Origin: Liriodendron chinense
Lineage: Eukaryota; Streptophyta; Magnoliopsida; Magnoliales; Magnoliaceae
Direction of reading: 5' to 3'
Assembly: GCA_003013855.2 (NCBI GenBank)
Contig: PVNU02000924.1
Coordinates: 372,001 to 436,000, forward strand
Length of the DNA: 64,000 nucleotides
In this document: positions 55,696-64,000 of the stretch, one piece after another
Numbering within the stretch: the stretch's first letter is position 1
Layout: each line of letters begins with the position of its first letter
The notes under the pieces: generated by a model
Database searches by the model: none
What the model was told of the DNA's origin: nothing
Seen by the model: only the letters and a program-made list of their open reading frames with translations
Program-made: the position numbers and the translations under genes

Positions 55696-57873
55696 ATGGC
55701 TGGGAACTCTGACGAGACTACTGTCCCCCTTGGCGATGCCACTCCGGAGTCCTCTGCCTCCAGCAGTGCAAGGGTTTCGGCGGGGAGATACACAGCAGCC
55801 GGATATCCTTCCGTTTTATCGGAGGACCGGCTGGCTGAGCTATGGGAGAGATACCAAATCCCTGACTCTGTAACTCTCCGCTTGCCCGGAGGTGGAGAAA
55901 CACCCGACACCCCCCCCCCCCCCCCCAGGATGCGTAGCATTTTACGAGTATCAACTCATCTTGGGGGTACGCCTTCCCCTCCATCCCTTTGTTCGCGATG
56001 TATTACGGTGTTACAAGATTGCCCCTGGGCAACTCATTGTGAACGGGTGGAGGGTGGTTTTGGGCTCCTTTGCCCTTTGGGCTCAGGCTGGCAACGGGGA
56101 ACTCACGGCGGAGGAGTTCCTCCGTATGTTCCGCCTGAAGAAAGCTCCATCCAGCGAAGGCTGGTATTATTTATGTTACTGGCACCGGGATAACTTCGTG
56201 TTGGGTAAGCCCTCCTCGAACTATCCCGGCTGGAGGAAGCGGTGGTTCTATGCTTCCGGGAGCTGGGAGTCTGCCTCCTCCAGGGGTCCAGGAGTGACCC
56301 GGTTTTTCTGTGAAGGTAGACACAATCCCGTATTGTGCAGTTTCCTTAGAATAATTTTTAGGGTTTTGCTTCGTTTGACCATTATTTGTGCTCGCAGGTA
56401 TCCCGGCATTGCGGAAACCGAATTTGAAGGGTGGGATCAACGAGAAGATCGTCAGAGTGTATAAGGTGCCTGTCGGAGATAGGCATATCGAGGCTTGCTT
56501 ATCTCCTTCGCGACTTGCAGCAGCAGGCCTCATATCCAGGAGAGAAGTCGAAATGACGAAGGCTGGAGAGAAGAGAGGCCTACTGCCCCGTCTGAAGGGC
56601 ACAGGTTCCAAAAGGCAGAAGAGAACCCCTGCCGAACCGTCTCAATCTTCCATCCGCGCGGGCAGCGATCAGCCTGCCCTTCCCGCGAGCATGGCGGGGG
56701 CCCCAGCTGGGCCTACTATCCCTTCACTGGTGGTCGCACCTGGGCCACCAGTGATCAACATTGCAGACAATTCCCCAGATGGGGTGGGGTCCAGCTGCCC
56801 CCCAGCTGAAGAGGCTCGAGAGCAGGTAGAGCCTCAAGAGCCAACTCCTGCTCGGGAACTGGTCCCAGCTGCCGAGCAGGGACCTGCTCGCGAGTCCATG
56901 CCTCCACCTCGCGAGCAGACCGGTTTGGTCGTTGCCCAACCGTCTGGGAGCGGGACGTACTCGATTCCACGCCACCTCCACCCTGTGTGTAAGTTCTTGT
57001 TCGAGAACGTCCCGCCTCACGCCTTCGGCTCTCTCCCCGAGCCAAGCCCTGAGAACCTTATCCTTGAAGCGGGGATGAGGATGGTTCAGGTAAGACTTTG
57101 TCAAGATCTGTTTCGACCTGTTGATACGTTCCAGAAATCTTATATTTTTCATCTCTTTGCAGGGTTTAGATCTGATTCTGCGAACGAGGCGTGATATCGT
57201 TGCCGCCCATCGCACGATAGAGGAGGCTGAGGGAAAGAGGACTGCCTTGGAAAAGGCAGTTCAAGGAAGAGATCAACTGCTCAAGGCTCGTGAGGCAGTG
57301 ATCTCGAAGAGAGATGAGGAGAAAAAGATCCTCATTGAGAAGATCCAAGTCCTGACCGACAGGTATCAGGCCTTGGACTCAGACTACGTGAAGCTCACGG
57401 GTCTGAAGGAGAAGGCAGAGAGAGAGAGGGAGATCTTCCGACAGGACAAGATCTCATTAGAGGAGCAATTCGCGGGAGCCAGGTCGCAGCTCAAGGAGGC
57501 CTACGACAACCTGACTAGGGAGCGCACCGCTCTTGCGCAGCTTAAGGACGACTCGATCCACTGGGACGAGGAGAGAGTCGCCCTTGTAAAAATGCTCTCG
57601 GAGGAAGGTACTCGGGCAGTTTCTGAGTTCCGGACTTCGCAGCTGTATGACGATGAACGATATGAGTCATACGATGCTGGTCGAGACTTTGCACTGAGAG
57701 TAGTGCAACGAATGATCCCATCCTTCGATATGGGGGAATTCGGTCGAGTCGCGACCATCATAGCTGTAGAAGAGCAAGCTGCTGCCGAGAACGAGGTGAC
57801 CGAAGCCACGCAGGCTGGAGGGGCTCCTGAAATGGGCCCTGAAGTCGAGAGCGTGGCTCCTCCTAGCGATTGA
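55696..57873 (+). CDS. Putative gypsy-type transposon protein (PF04195-like) with coiled coil, three exons, antisense
   Basis: Exons are 55696-56315, 56398-57089 and 57163-57873 with GT-AG introns (gaag|gtagac..cgcag|gta; cag|gtaaga..tgcag|ggt) that keep frame. The N-terminus MAGNSDETT is followed by an acidic Ser-rich linker and ELWERYQIPDSVTLRLPG. A run of about 18 C at 55909-55926 then changes the frame, after which the domain continues as FYEYQLILGVRLPLHPFVRD, then LRCYKIAPGQLIVNGWR, FRLKKAPSSEGWYYL and RKRWFYASGSWE. This pattern (aromatic residues, P-L-H-P-F, W-x-x-R-[FW]-F) is what I know as the 'putative gypsy type transposon' domain. Exon 2 is Pro/Ala/Glu-rich linker. Exon 3 (57163-57800) is a long coiled coil of charged heptads. 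The role is unknown. The poly-C slip probably breaks this copy unless the tract length varies. Confidence 0.75.
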
Positions 57874-58562
57874 TTTCCTTTTATTTTCTTTTATACAAAT
57901 GTATATGTAATCGTCTGATTATTAATGAAAAGATGTTTTTGGAAGTGTCGCTGTTTCGTTGCTGTTCTCCCTTCATCTTTTATTCTTTGCTTGTTAATCT
58001 TGAATGGATTCGTCAGAGATGTGACCCTTTAATTCGAGCATGAGCTAAGCTGCTCGCGATCAGGATGTGACCCCGTTCGCTGCCCTAATTTGGGCACGAG
58101 CTGTGGTGCTCGCATTTTGGAGTGCGATTCCTCCTCTCACCAATCGCGAGTAACTAACTCATGAAAAAATGAATTAGACTCAATCCGGGGGTCGTGAGAC
58201 CATGTCCGCGTTGAGATAGACTGATCTATCGATTGAGATTATGAAAAAATGAATTAGACTCAATCCGGGGGTCGTGAGACCATGTCCGCGTTGAGATAGA
58301 CTGATCTATCGATTGAGATTTTGATTCTACCAAGGGTAGAAGGTTGGTCAAGAGATGGTATTCATTCTCTTCGGGGCTGTTCAGGTCCATGAGAATGGAG
58401 AAGCGACCAACTAGTAATGATTTCAATCCTACCAAAGGTAGGCAATTGGCCAAGAGGACGTGTAAGCACTCTTCAGGGCTATTCCGGTCCATATAAATGG
58501 AGTAGCGGCCAAAAGATATCTTTCACTTTATTCATAAGATGTTATGATAAACTACATCGAAT
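57874..58562. repeat. Convergent intergenic region with exact 80-bp duplication
   Basis: This lies between the 3' ends of the antisense gene and pol. A poly(A)-like attaatgaaaag is at 57920. An 80-bp unit starting atgaaaaaatgaattagact is repeated exactly at 58161-58240 and 58241-58320. It is followed by two diverged units of about 115 bp ('aaggttggtcaagagatggt' near 58341; 'aggcaattggccaagaggac' near 58441). Confidence 0.85.
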
Positions 58563-60608
58563 CTAGGGGTAGTATCTTAGCAAATGCTCCACGTGCCAAG
58601 GGCGACGTACAGGCTTCCCTTGCATGTCTTCAAGATAATAAGTACCGGGTCGCACAACCCTAATAACCCGATACGGGCCTTCCCAATTCGGATCCAATGA
58701 ACGAACAGGAATTCCAAGATTTCGCCTTAGAACCAAATCTCCGAACTGGAAAGATCTAGGTCGAACCTTTGCATTCCGATAACGAGCAATACGTTGTTGA
58801 TATGCCGCCACTCGTACTTGGGAAGCATTTCTTCGCTCTTCCAAGAGATCGAGATGAAGTCGGATATTTTCCTGATTGCTCGCGGGATCATACTGTTCGA
58901 TCCGATATGAGGGCACTTGAATTTCCACTGGTACCACTGCGTCAACACCAAATGCTAAGGAGAAAGGAGTTTCACCTGTCGATGTACAAGCCGTGGTTCT
59001 ATAGGCCCATAACACTTCTGGCAGAAGTTCTGGCCACACCCCTTTACATTCACTTAGCTTGGTCTTTAAATGATGCTTTATAATTTTATTCACTGCCTCG
59101 ACCTGCCCATTCGCCTGTGGATGATATGGAGAAGTGCGGAGATTACGTATCTTCCATTTGTCGCAAAATTCATCAAAGGCTGCGTTGTCGAACTGCGTTC
59201 CGTTATCGGTAATTATGGTATGAGGAAGTCCGAAGCGACATATAATATTTCTCCACATAAACTTAGTAGTTTGTTTTTCAGTAATTTTGGCTAATGGTTC
59301 TGCCTCGGCCCATTTGGTGAAATAATCAACCGCCACGATCGCGAACCTATTCTGTCCCTTTCCCATAGGTAAGGGACCGATGATATCGATCCCCCACTGA
59401 GCAAAAGGCCAAGGGCTGTCGACTGGGGTCATCCGCTCAGACGGTACACGAGGTATAGGTTGATATCGTTGACACTTGTCACATTTTTTAGAAAATTCTA
59501 TGGCGTCTGCTTTCATAGTAGGCCAATAATATCCTTGCCTCATCGCTTTATATGCTAGAGATCGCCCCCTGGGATGATTACCACATGCCCCCTGGTGTAC
59601 TTCATCTAGAACACGATGTGCTTCTTCTGGGTGAAGACACCTCAAATAAGGCAAGGAGAAGCTTTTTCGCAACAAGATTCCATCTTGTAAGGTGTACCTG
59701 GCAGCTCGAAGCTGAATTTGTCTTGCAGCTTTCTTATTTTCTGGTAGGTATCCATCTCTGAGATAAAGGATGATAGGATCCATCCAGCATGGAGACGATT
59801 GTACCGATATAACTTGCTCGGGAGTCACTTGATCGATACTCAAATGTTGACGGTGCTCGATGGGGATCGAATGCGATAGTTCTGATTCTGGTGCAGAAGC
59901 GAGTTTTGCCAAGGAATCGGCCAGTTGGTTCTGCTCGCGAGGGATATGGAATATTTTGTAAGTCTTCAGTTTGGCGAGCAGGATGAGGACACGAGACTTG
60001 TATAAGGCCATTCTTTCTTCTTTGGTTTCGAATTCGCCAAGAACTTGGTTGACAATGAGCTGGGAGTCGCTATGAATTATCAAATTCTGGACGGCGAGGA
60101 CAACAGCTAGCTCGAGGCCAACAATAAGGGCCTCATATTCTGCTTCATTATTGGAGACACGTGATTCAAAACGCAGAGCGTATTGAAAATGCGACCCGTC
60201 TGGAGCCACTAAAATCAGGCCCGCCCCACTGCCACTGGCCCGTGACGACCCGTCCACAAAGAGCGACCAAGAAGTCTGGTCGCTTGTCATGACGCTATCT
60301 TCAGAAGAATATGTAAATTCAGCGATGAAGTCAGCCACGGCCTGGCCCTTGACTGCGGTCCTAGGACAGAATGAAATATCATGCTCGCTGATCTCGACCG
60401 CCCATTTAGTTAAGCGCCCGGAAGCCTCAGGCTTTTGAAGGACTTGACGTAGTGGATGATTTGTTGGTACTAAAATAGCATGGGCTTGAAAGTATGGTCG
60501 CAGTTTTCGAGCTGCCGTGATTAAGGCTAGGGCCAGTTTCTCCAAATCAGAATACCTAGTTTCTGCATCAACCATTGCTCGACTGATATAATAAACGGGC
60601 CTTTGCAC
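58563..60608 (-). pseudogene. pol: pol: RNase H domains and integrase (Tat element 2)
   Basis: An open frame of 681 codons. It starts in the first, connection-type RNase H (QRPVYYISRAMVDAETRYSD). The archaeal-type RNase H follows: LFVDGSSRASGSGAGL (about 60260), NNEAEYEALI, IIHSDSQLIVNQ and NQLADSLAKLAS. Integrase: HHCC segment HQGACGNHPRGRSLAYKA and CDKCQRY, then the DDE core with D in WGIDIIGPLP (about 59390), D in IITDNGTQFD (about 59200) and E in GQVEAVNK (about 59090). A C-terminal GPY-type motif (NWEGPYRVIRVV) comes before LLRYYP-stop. All catalytic residues look intact, but the frame is separated from RT by a single-base frameshift near 60612, so as one polyprotein it is broken. The lineage order RT, RH, aRH, INT is clear. 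Confidence 0.9.
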
Positions 60609-63022
60609 CCGGAATCTTCTCTTATTAAAGCGGCACTAACGGCCGTGGAAGACACAGATAAATAAAGAATGAGTTGCTCATGTGCCACAGGTTTAGATAA
60701 AATGGGGGGAGCGCTCATATATTGCTTTAGTTGTTGAAAAGCTTCTTCACATTGAGGTGTCCACTTCCAATCAGACTTGGCCGTTGCACGAAGGAGTTTG
60801 AAGAAGGGCAGGCACTTGTCGGATGCTCGCGAGATGAACCTGTTCAATGATGCGATGCGACCAGCTAGACGCTGAACGTCCTTCAGAGTCACTGGGGATT
60901 TCATCTCTAGCAATGCTTTAATCTTTTCGGGATTCGCCTCAATTCCACGTTGGCCAACCATGAACCCAAGAAATTTCCCTGCAGATACTCCAAACGCACA
61001 TTTTTCTGGATTTAATTTCATCTGATACTTCCTCATCAGATCAAAGGCTTCTCGAAGATCAGGAATGTGGTCATCTTCATCGATGCTTTTCACAAGCATA
61101 TCGTCAACATAAACTTCCATGTTCCTACCGATTTGAGCAGCGAATATTTTGTTGACAAGACGCTGATAAGTGGCCCCTGCATTTTTGAGACCAAACGGCA
61201 TTACCTGGTAGCAATATAGTCCTCGATCTGTGATGAAGGCAGTATGTTGGCCATCAGGTGGATGCATCATAATCTGGTTGTAACCAGAGTAAGCATCCAT
61301 AAAACTGAGGAGGGCGTGTCCAGCTGTCGAGTCGACCAACTGGTCGATTCGTGGTGTCGGGAAGCTATCTTTGGGACATGCTTTGTTTAAGTCTGAATAA
61401 TCGACGCACATCCTCCATTTGCCATTAGCTTTCCGGACGAGAACTACGTTGGCGACCCACTGTGGGTAGTCAACTTCTTTTATGAAATTTGCCGCGAGCA
61501 GCTTCTCAACTTCAGTTTTGATCGCCATTTGTCTTTCTGCAGTGAAGGCACGTCGACGCTGATGTACGGGTTTATGCTTCGGGTCAATGTTGAGACGATG
61601 TACGATGACATCAGGATCGATGCCCGGCATATCTTTATGAGACCAAGCAAACACGTCCTGGTATTCAGTGAGGAAACGGATCAAATCTTCGCGGTGGATA
61701 CTGTTTAAGGAGGAACCGATATACACGATCTTAGACTGGTCGTCTTCGGTCAAGCGAATCGCCACTGTTTCCTCCCCTGGAGTTCCTGATTTCAGAGCAC
61801 TTTCCCTTGGATCCAACGCGGTGGCGAGAACGTCGGATGATCCTTGAACTATTTCCATGACAGGTGTCGCTTGAGCCTTCTTTCGATCTTGGAGGGCTAT
61901 CTGGTAACAGGACCGTGCCTCCTGCTGACTTCCTCGCACGACCCCTATGCCATTTGGGGTCGGAAATTTAACGCATAAATATGAAGGGTGCAAGGCCGCT
62001 CCAACCTTAGTTAGAGACGGTCTCCCCAAGATGGCGTTATATGCTGATTTTCGATCCACGACGAGGAAGCTTACGAAGACGGTGGTCTTCGCTGGACTCT
62101 CCCCAAAGGTGACTGGGAGATCGATACTTCCTTCAGGTGTCACCACTTCTCCTCCAAAGCCGACAAGAGGGGTCGATACTGGCTTGAGGAGGTTTCTGGC
62201 AAGTGCCATCTTGTCGAAAGCCTCCAAATACAGAATATCGGCCGAGCTACCTGTATCCACCATAATTCGATGAGTCAGATAATTTGATACCTTCAATGTG
62301 ACTACGATGGAATCTTCATGAGGGAAATGAATTCCCGCTGCATCTTCGAGGGTGAAAGAAATTGGGGGAGGGCTAGCCTTCGAAGAGTTGGACGTTTGTT
62401 CCAGCCAATAGATCTGCTGGGGTTCTTTGGACGCCTTTCGGGCGTATGCCTTTCTTGAAGCTTGAGAGTCACCCCCGCAAGCTGGACCCCTGACGATAGT
62501 GCGAATTTCTCCTGTGGGCTCAGCATCCTCTTGGTCTGTTTGATGATGAGACGGTTCCTTTTGGCGAGATGAGGTCTTCGCCCTTTCTGGTGACCTATTT
62601 TTACGAGCAACATAATCCTGGAGATGGCCTTTTCGAATAAGAGCTTCGATATGGTCTCGTAGGGAGATACAGTCCTGGGTCCTATGCCCGTGATCTTTGT
62701 GGAAGTAACAGAACTTACTCTTATCTCTCTTCTCGGGATCGGATTTAATCTTTGCAGGCCACTTCACATATGGCTTGTGTTTTATCTCCATTAGAACCTT
62801 TTCAGGAGACCGATTAAGAGGAGTGTAATTATGATATTTACCAGAGTAAGGCTTCCTGGGAGAACGATCGCGCTGATCGCGATGGTATTTTTTATCTGTA
62901 GAAGTTCCTTCTGGCTTGCGTTTCTTACTTTGTACTCCATGGCGTGTCAATGCGACTTCTTCTGCATTGATATATTTCTGAGCTTTGGCTTGGAATTCCG
63001 CCATAGTTTTCGGCGGGCTCTA
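60609..63022 (-). pseudogene. pol: gag C-terminus, protease and reverse transcriptase (Tat element 2)
   Basis: This continues the gag frame after a TAG. Gag knuckle: KFCYFHKDHGHRTQDC with LRDHIEALIRKGHLQDYV (about 62700). Protease: RIMVDTGSSADILYLEAF (about 62260) with D-T-G intact and the later ILGRPSLTKVGA. RT: FAWSHKDMPGID, VRKANGKWRMCVDYSDL, FMDAYSGYNQIMMH, MPFGLKNAGATYQRLVNKIF, MEVYVDDMLVKS (about 61105) and GIEANPEKIKALL. The frame then runs into RNase H and shifts by one base near 60612 after AALIRED, giving an early stop at 60527. Apart from that, every RT motif is present. Host RNA and tRNA are needed for copying. The stop between gag halves and the frameshift make this copy defective. 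Confidence 0.9.
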
Positions 63023-64000
63023 ATCTAAGGCAAACCTAAATTTCTCGCTCGTTATTCCAGCAATGAGGGCTGTGAGACCCTTTTCTTCAGTGTAACCCTC
63101 GGTTTGAACGGCTTCGGCAGTGAACCGTACTGTGAACTCTTTTATTGTCTCCCCATGTTGCTGTTTCAGATTCATCAGATGGGAGGCTGGCTTTTTAATG
63201 CGAATACTTCCCATGAATTGAGAAAGAAATATCTCCGATAATTGAGAAAAGGAACTGATGGAAAGTGGCTTTAACCCCCGAAACCACGTACGAGCCGCTT
63301 CCTTCAATGTAAGGGGAAAAGCCCTACACATGATTTCTGAACCATGTCCCTCCAACTCCATGAGGGACCTATATGTTTCCAGATGTTCCAGAGGATCGCC
63401 AATGCCTGTATACGGAGCGATAACAGGCGTTCGATACTTTCTGGGCAACGGGGCTTCCATGACCTCGCTTGTGAAGGGAGATTCAGATTGATGTATTGCC
63501 GCCATGACAGCAGATGGCTGATTTGCCTGGTATCTCTGCTCCATGACATCAAAACGGTCTTGGATTCTTTTGAGATCTCCTTCCCATGGCAAGGTATAGC
63601 TAGACGTTTCGGCGGTGGAGCCTTGCGGTTGAGGTTGTCGAGACGAACTGGAATGTATAGAATGTGGAGACGGCACAGGGGGATGGCCGCCAAGTGGTGG
63701 GACCTGTGGTTCATCCATAGAATGCCTGGAAGCAACTGGTATGGGTGGCGGTGGTAACCCTTCGGAGGGTTGTCTTTGCGGTTCAGGGAAGTGCTGATCA
63801 AGTCGATTTGACAGTGCCTGAACTCCGGCGTTTAGAGTTAGGAGAGTGTTCCCGAGGAATCGTAGGACATCATCCTGATTTCCAGAGGCCTCCAATAATG
63901 GATTTGTTGATGGCATATTTGGGGCTCCTTGAGGGATATCCGTCGGAACAGGTGGGAGGGCAGGTGTGGATTCCGTCTCACCGGGCGGAGGTGGTGCCTG
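63020..64000 (-). pseudogene. gag: gag N-terminal part (Tat element 2), open at window edge
   Basis: The frame is open from the window edge through MPSTNPLLEASGNQDDVLRF. Next come a proline-rich linker and the capsid-like domain: VIAPYTGIGDPLEHLETYRS, MCRAFPLTLKEAARTWFRGL, SISSFSQLSEIFLSQFMG and KPASHLMNLKQQHGETIKEF. An in-frame TAG at 63020-63022, after EKFRFALD, lies between capsid and knuckle. The protein forms the particle. The stop truncates it before the nucleic-acid-binding knuckle. The true start codon is outside or near the edge. Confidence 0.88.

Larger units (their letters stand above)
54412..64000 (-). mobile_element. Tat-lineage Ty3/gypsy retrotransposon 2, 5' part outside the window
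   Basis: The 3' LTR, PPT, antisense gene, pol and most of gag are inside. gag is still open at the window edge, so the 5' LTR lies beyond. A double RNase H, a CYFHKDHGHRTQDC Gag knuckle and the antisense slot place it in the Tat lineage, but it is clearly different from element 1. gag-pol is nearly one frame with one stop and one frameshift, so it is less decayed than element 1. Confidence 0.88.

Noticed and set aside
1..64000. tRNA, rRNA, centromeric or organelle DNA
   Set aside because: No cloverleaf with conserved A and B boxes, no rRNA words and no long organelle-like gene block was noticed by eye. A tRNAscan run would be needed to exclude tRNA genes fully.

Overview
This window is nuclear DNA of a flowering plant. 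The evidence is spliced GT-AG genes, Tat-type Ty3/gypsy and Tork-type Ty1/copia retrotransposons, a CACTA transposon, hAT-like MITEs and many simple repeats. Two abundant fold-back families are built from phrases such as GTGGGGCCCACCATGATG. I associate such repeats with magnoliid genomes (Magnolia or laurel relatives), but that is recall and not proof. No intact ordinary host gene is visible. The only host-like coding traces are duplicated first-exon fragments of a farnesol/phytol-kinase-like gene and a gene 5' end captured in a MITE.

Layout. 1-5.7 kb: a hAT-like MITE carrying a captured promoter and leader, a fold-back MITE, and a 4.1-kb CACTA element (1642-5716, TSD AAA) with a multi-exon TNPA-like gene on the minus strand. 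6.2-31.9 kb: a cluster of fold-back elements bordered by GT/AT microsatellites. One of them is split by a 23.65-kb Tat/Ogre-like LTR retrotransposon (6890-30539, TSD CATCC, minus orientation). 32.4-38.3 kb: an LTR remnant and a decayed 5.3-kb Tork-type copia element. 38.6-44.9 kb: fold-back MITEs, a solo LTR and tandem repeats. 45-47.2 kb: an internally deleted copia element. 47.2-54.3 kb: tandemly duplicated host DNA with the kinase exon-1 fragments, hit by MITEs, a hAT MITE and two solo LTRs. 54.4-64 kb: a second Tat-lineage element that runs off the right edge.

The two Tat elements are the core of the window. Each has gag, protease, reverse transcriptase, a degenerate RNase H followed by a second archaeal-type RNase H, and integrase on the minus strand. 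In the same slot, between the integrase end and the polypurine tract, each carries spliced genes on the opposite strand with their own TATA boxes. In the first element these are a classical plant-mobile-domain (PMD) gene and a divergent PMD-like gene. In the second it is a PF04195-type 'putative gypsy-type transposon' protein with a long C-terminal coiled coil. This convergent, bidirectional layout with different cargo is the most interesting feature here. Both gag-pol sets are broken by nonsense codons and frameshifts, so neither element looks autonomous. The first PMD gene looks open through all three exons.

The 3' part of the first Tat element (8.2-12 kb) is full of tandem arrays, as is known for this lineage. 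Coordinates of LTRs, target-site duplications and splice sites were read base by base. Boundaries of degenerate MITEs and repeats are approximate. All family assignments come from motif recognition, with no database search.
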